From: Ignavibacteria bacterium
Lineage (GTDB): Bacteria > Bacteroidota > Ignavibacteria > Tepidaquicellales > Tepidaquicellaceae
Assembly (NCBI GenBank): GCA_018058125.1
Contig: JAGPCH010000150.1
Span: 1-5,167 of the forward strand
Direction of reading: 5' to 3'
Length of the DNA: 5,167 nucleotides
The notes under the pieces were generated by a model. That model did not search any database and was not told where the DNA came from. It saw only the letters and a program-made list of their open reading frames with translations. This document shows positions 4,999 through 5,167 of this stretch, piece by piece (the stretch's first letter is position 1; the number at the start of each line of letters is the position of its first letter). Made by a program: the position numbers and the translations under genes.

Positions 4999-5167
4999 TT
5001 AATACCCCCGTCGGAGTCTCCACAGCTTTATCGTGGGACTCCGACGATGTCAATGATACTTCAACTCAAAATTATCATAAAGTAATAATATAGACTTTCC
5101 TCCGGTAGTCCGCTGAGTCCCCGCTTAAAATTTATTTTTAATCCAAAATTGAATTAAGCGGGAGACT
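4999..5167. repeat. copy 2 of the hairpin-rich direct repeat, cut by the window end
   Basis: It matches 4691-4859 at 167 of 169 positions. Hairpin 1 is intact at 5009-5046. Hairpin 2 starts with its left arm at 5112-5128 and is truncated in the right arm (from 5154) by the end of the window. Upstream of it there is no tandem array directly abutting, unlike copy 1. Confidence 0.93.

Larger units (their letters stand above)
4581..5167. other. gene-free region with kinase leader, two tandem arrays and a duplicated hairpin element
   Basis: This 587-bp stretch to the window end shows no credible coding sequence; stop codons are frequent in every frame of the duplicated element. It contains the kinase 5' region (to about 4633), a 9/7-bp GAGTG array, a hairpin-rich element, a 7-bp GAGTATT array, a GC-rich imperfect palindromic block and a second copy of the element cut off at 5167. 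No tRNA, rRNA or known riboswitch core is recognisable. Confidence 0.75.

Noticed and set aside
4691..5167. Insertion sequence or transposase gene
   Set aside because: The repeated stretch has stop codons in all frames and no transposase-like peptide; at most it is a non-autonomous element.

Overview
The window looks like a piece of a moderately AT-rich bacterial chromosome, probably from the Bacteroidota/Ignavibacteria side of the tree. This is inferred from gene content: a sensor kinase with two periplasmic beta-propellers plus a Y_Y_Y domain, the absence of clear Shine-Dalgarno sequences, and intergenic space crowded with short repeats. No marker gene is present to fix the taxon.

Layout. 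Positions 2-424 (+) hold the 3' part of a gene that begins before the window and encodes a probable membrane-anchored protein with a TPR-like C-terminus. Its stop codon directly abuts the stop codon of a convergent NarL/LuxR-type response regulator (425-1054, -). Positions 1055-1460 carry no gene. They hold 8-bp tandem arrays and a nested inverted repeat. Positions 1461-4580 (-) encode a complete 1039-residue membrane sensor histidine kinase: signal peptide, 14 propeller blades, Y_Y_Y, one transmembrane helix, HisKA_3 and HATPase_c. Positions 4581-5167 again carry no gene. They contain the kinase 5' region with two palindromes, two different short tandem arrays, and two near-identical copies of a hairpin-rich element 308 bp apart, the second cut by the window end.

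How the genes work together. The kinase and regulator lie in the same direction, kinase first, and form a plausible two-component pair. The periplasmic propellers would sense an unknown signal, the cytoplasmic HisKA_3 core would autophosphorylate at His840, and phosphate would pass to Asp57 of the regulator, which binds DNA through its LuxR-type helix-turn-helix. The ligand and target genes cannot be read from this window.

The coding content is ordinary. The less usual material is the intergenic DNA: tandem arrays with 7-, 8- and 9-bp units that share a GAG(T) start, 8-bp arrays that all finish with the same GAGGCA end and are arranged symmetrically, and a duplicated structured element whose only two differences lie outside its stems.
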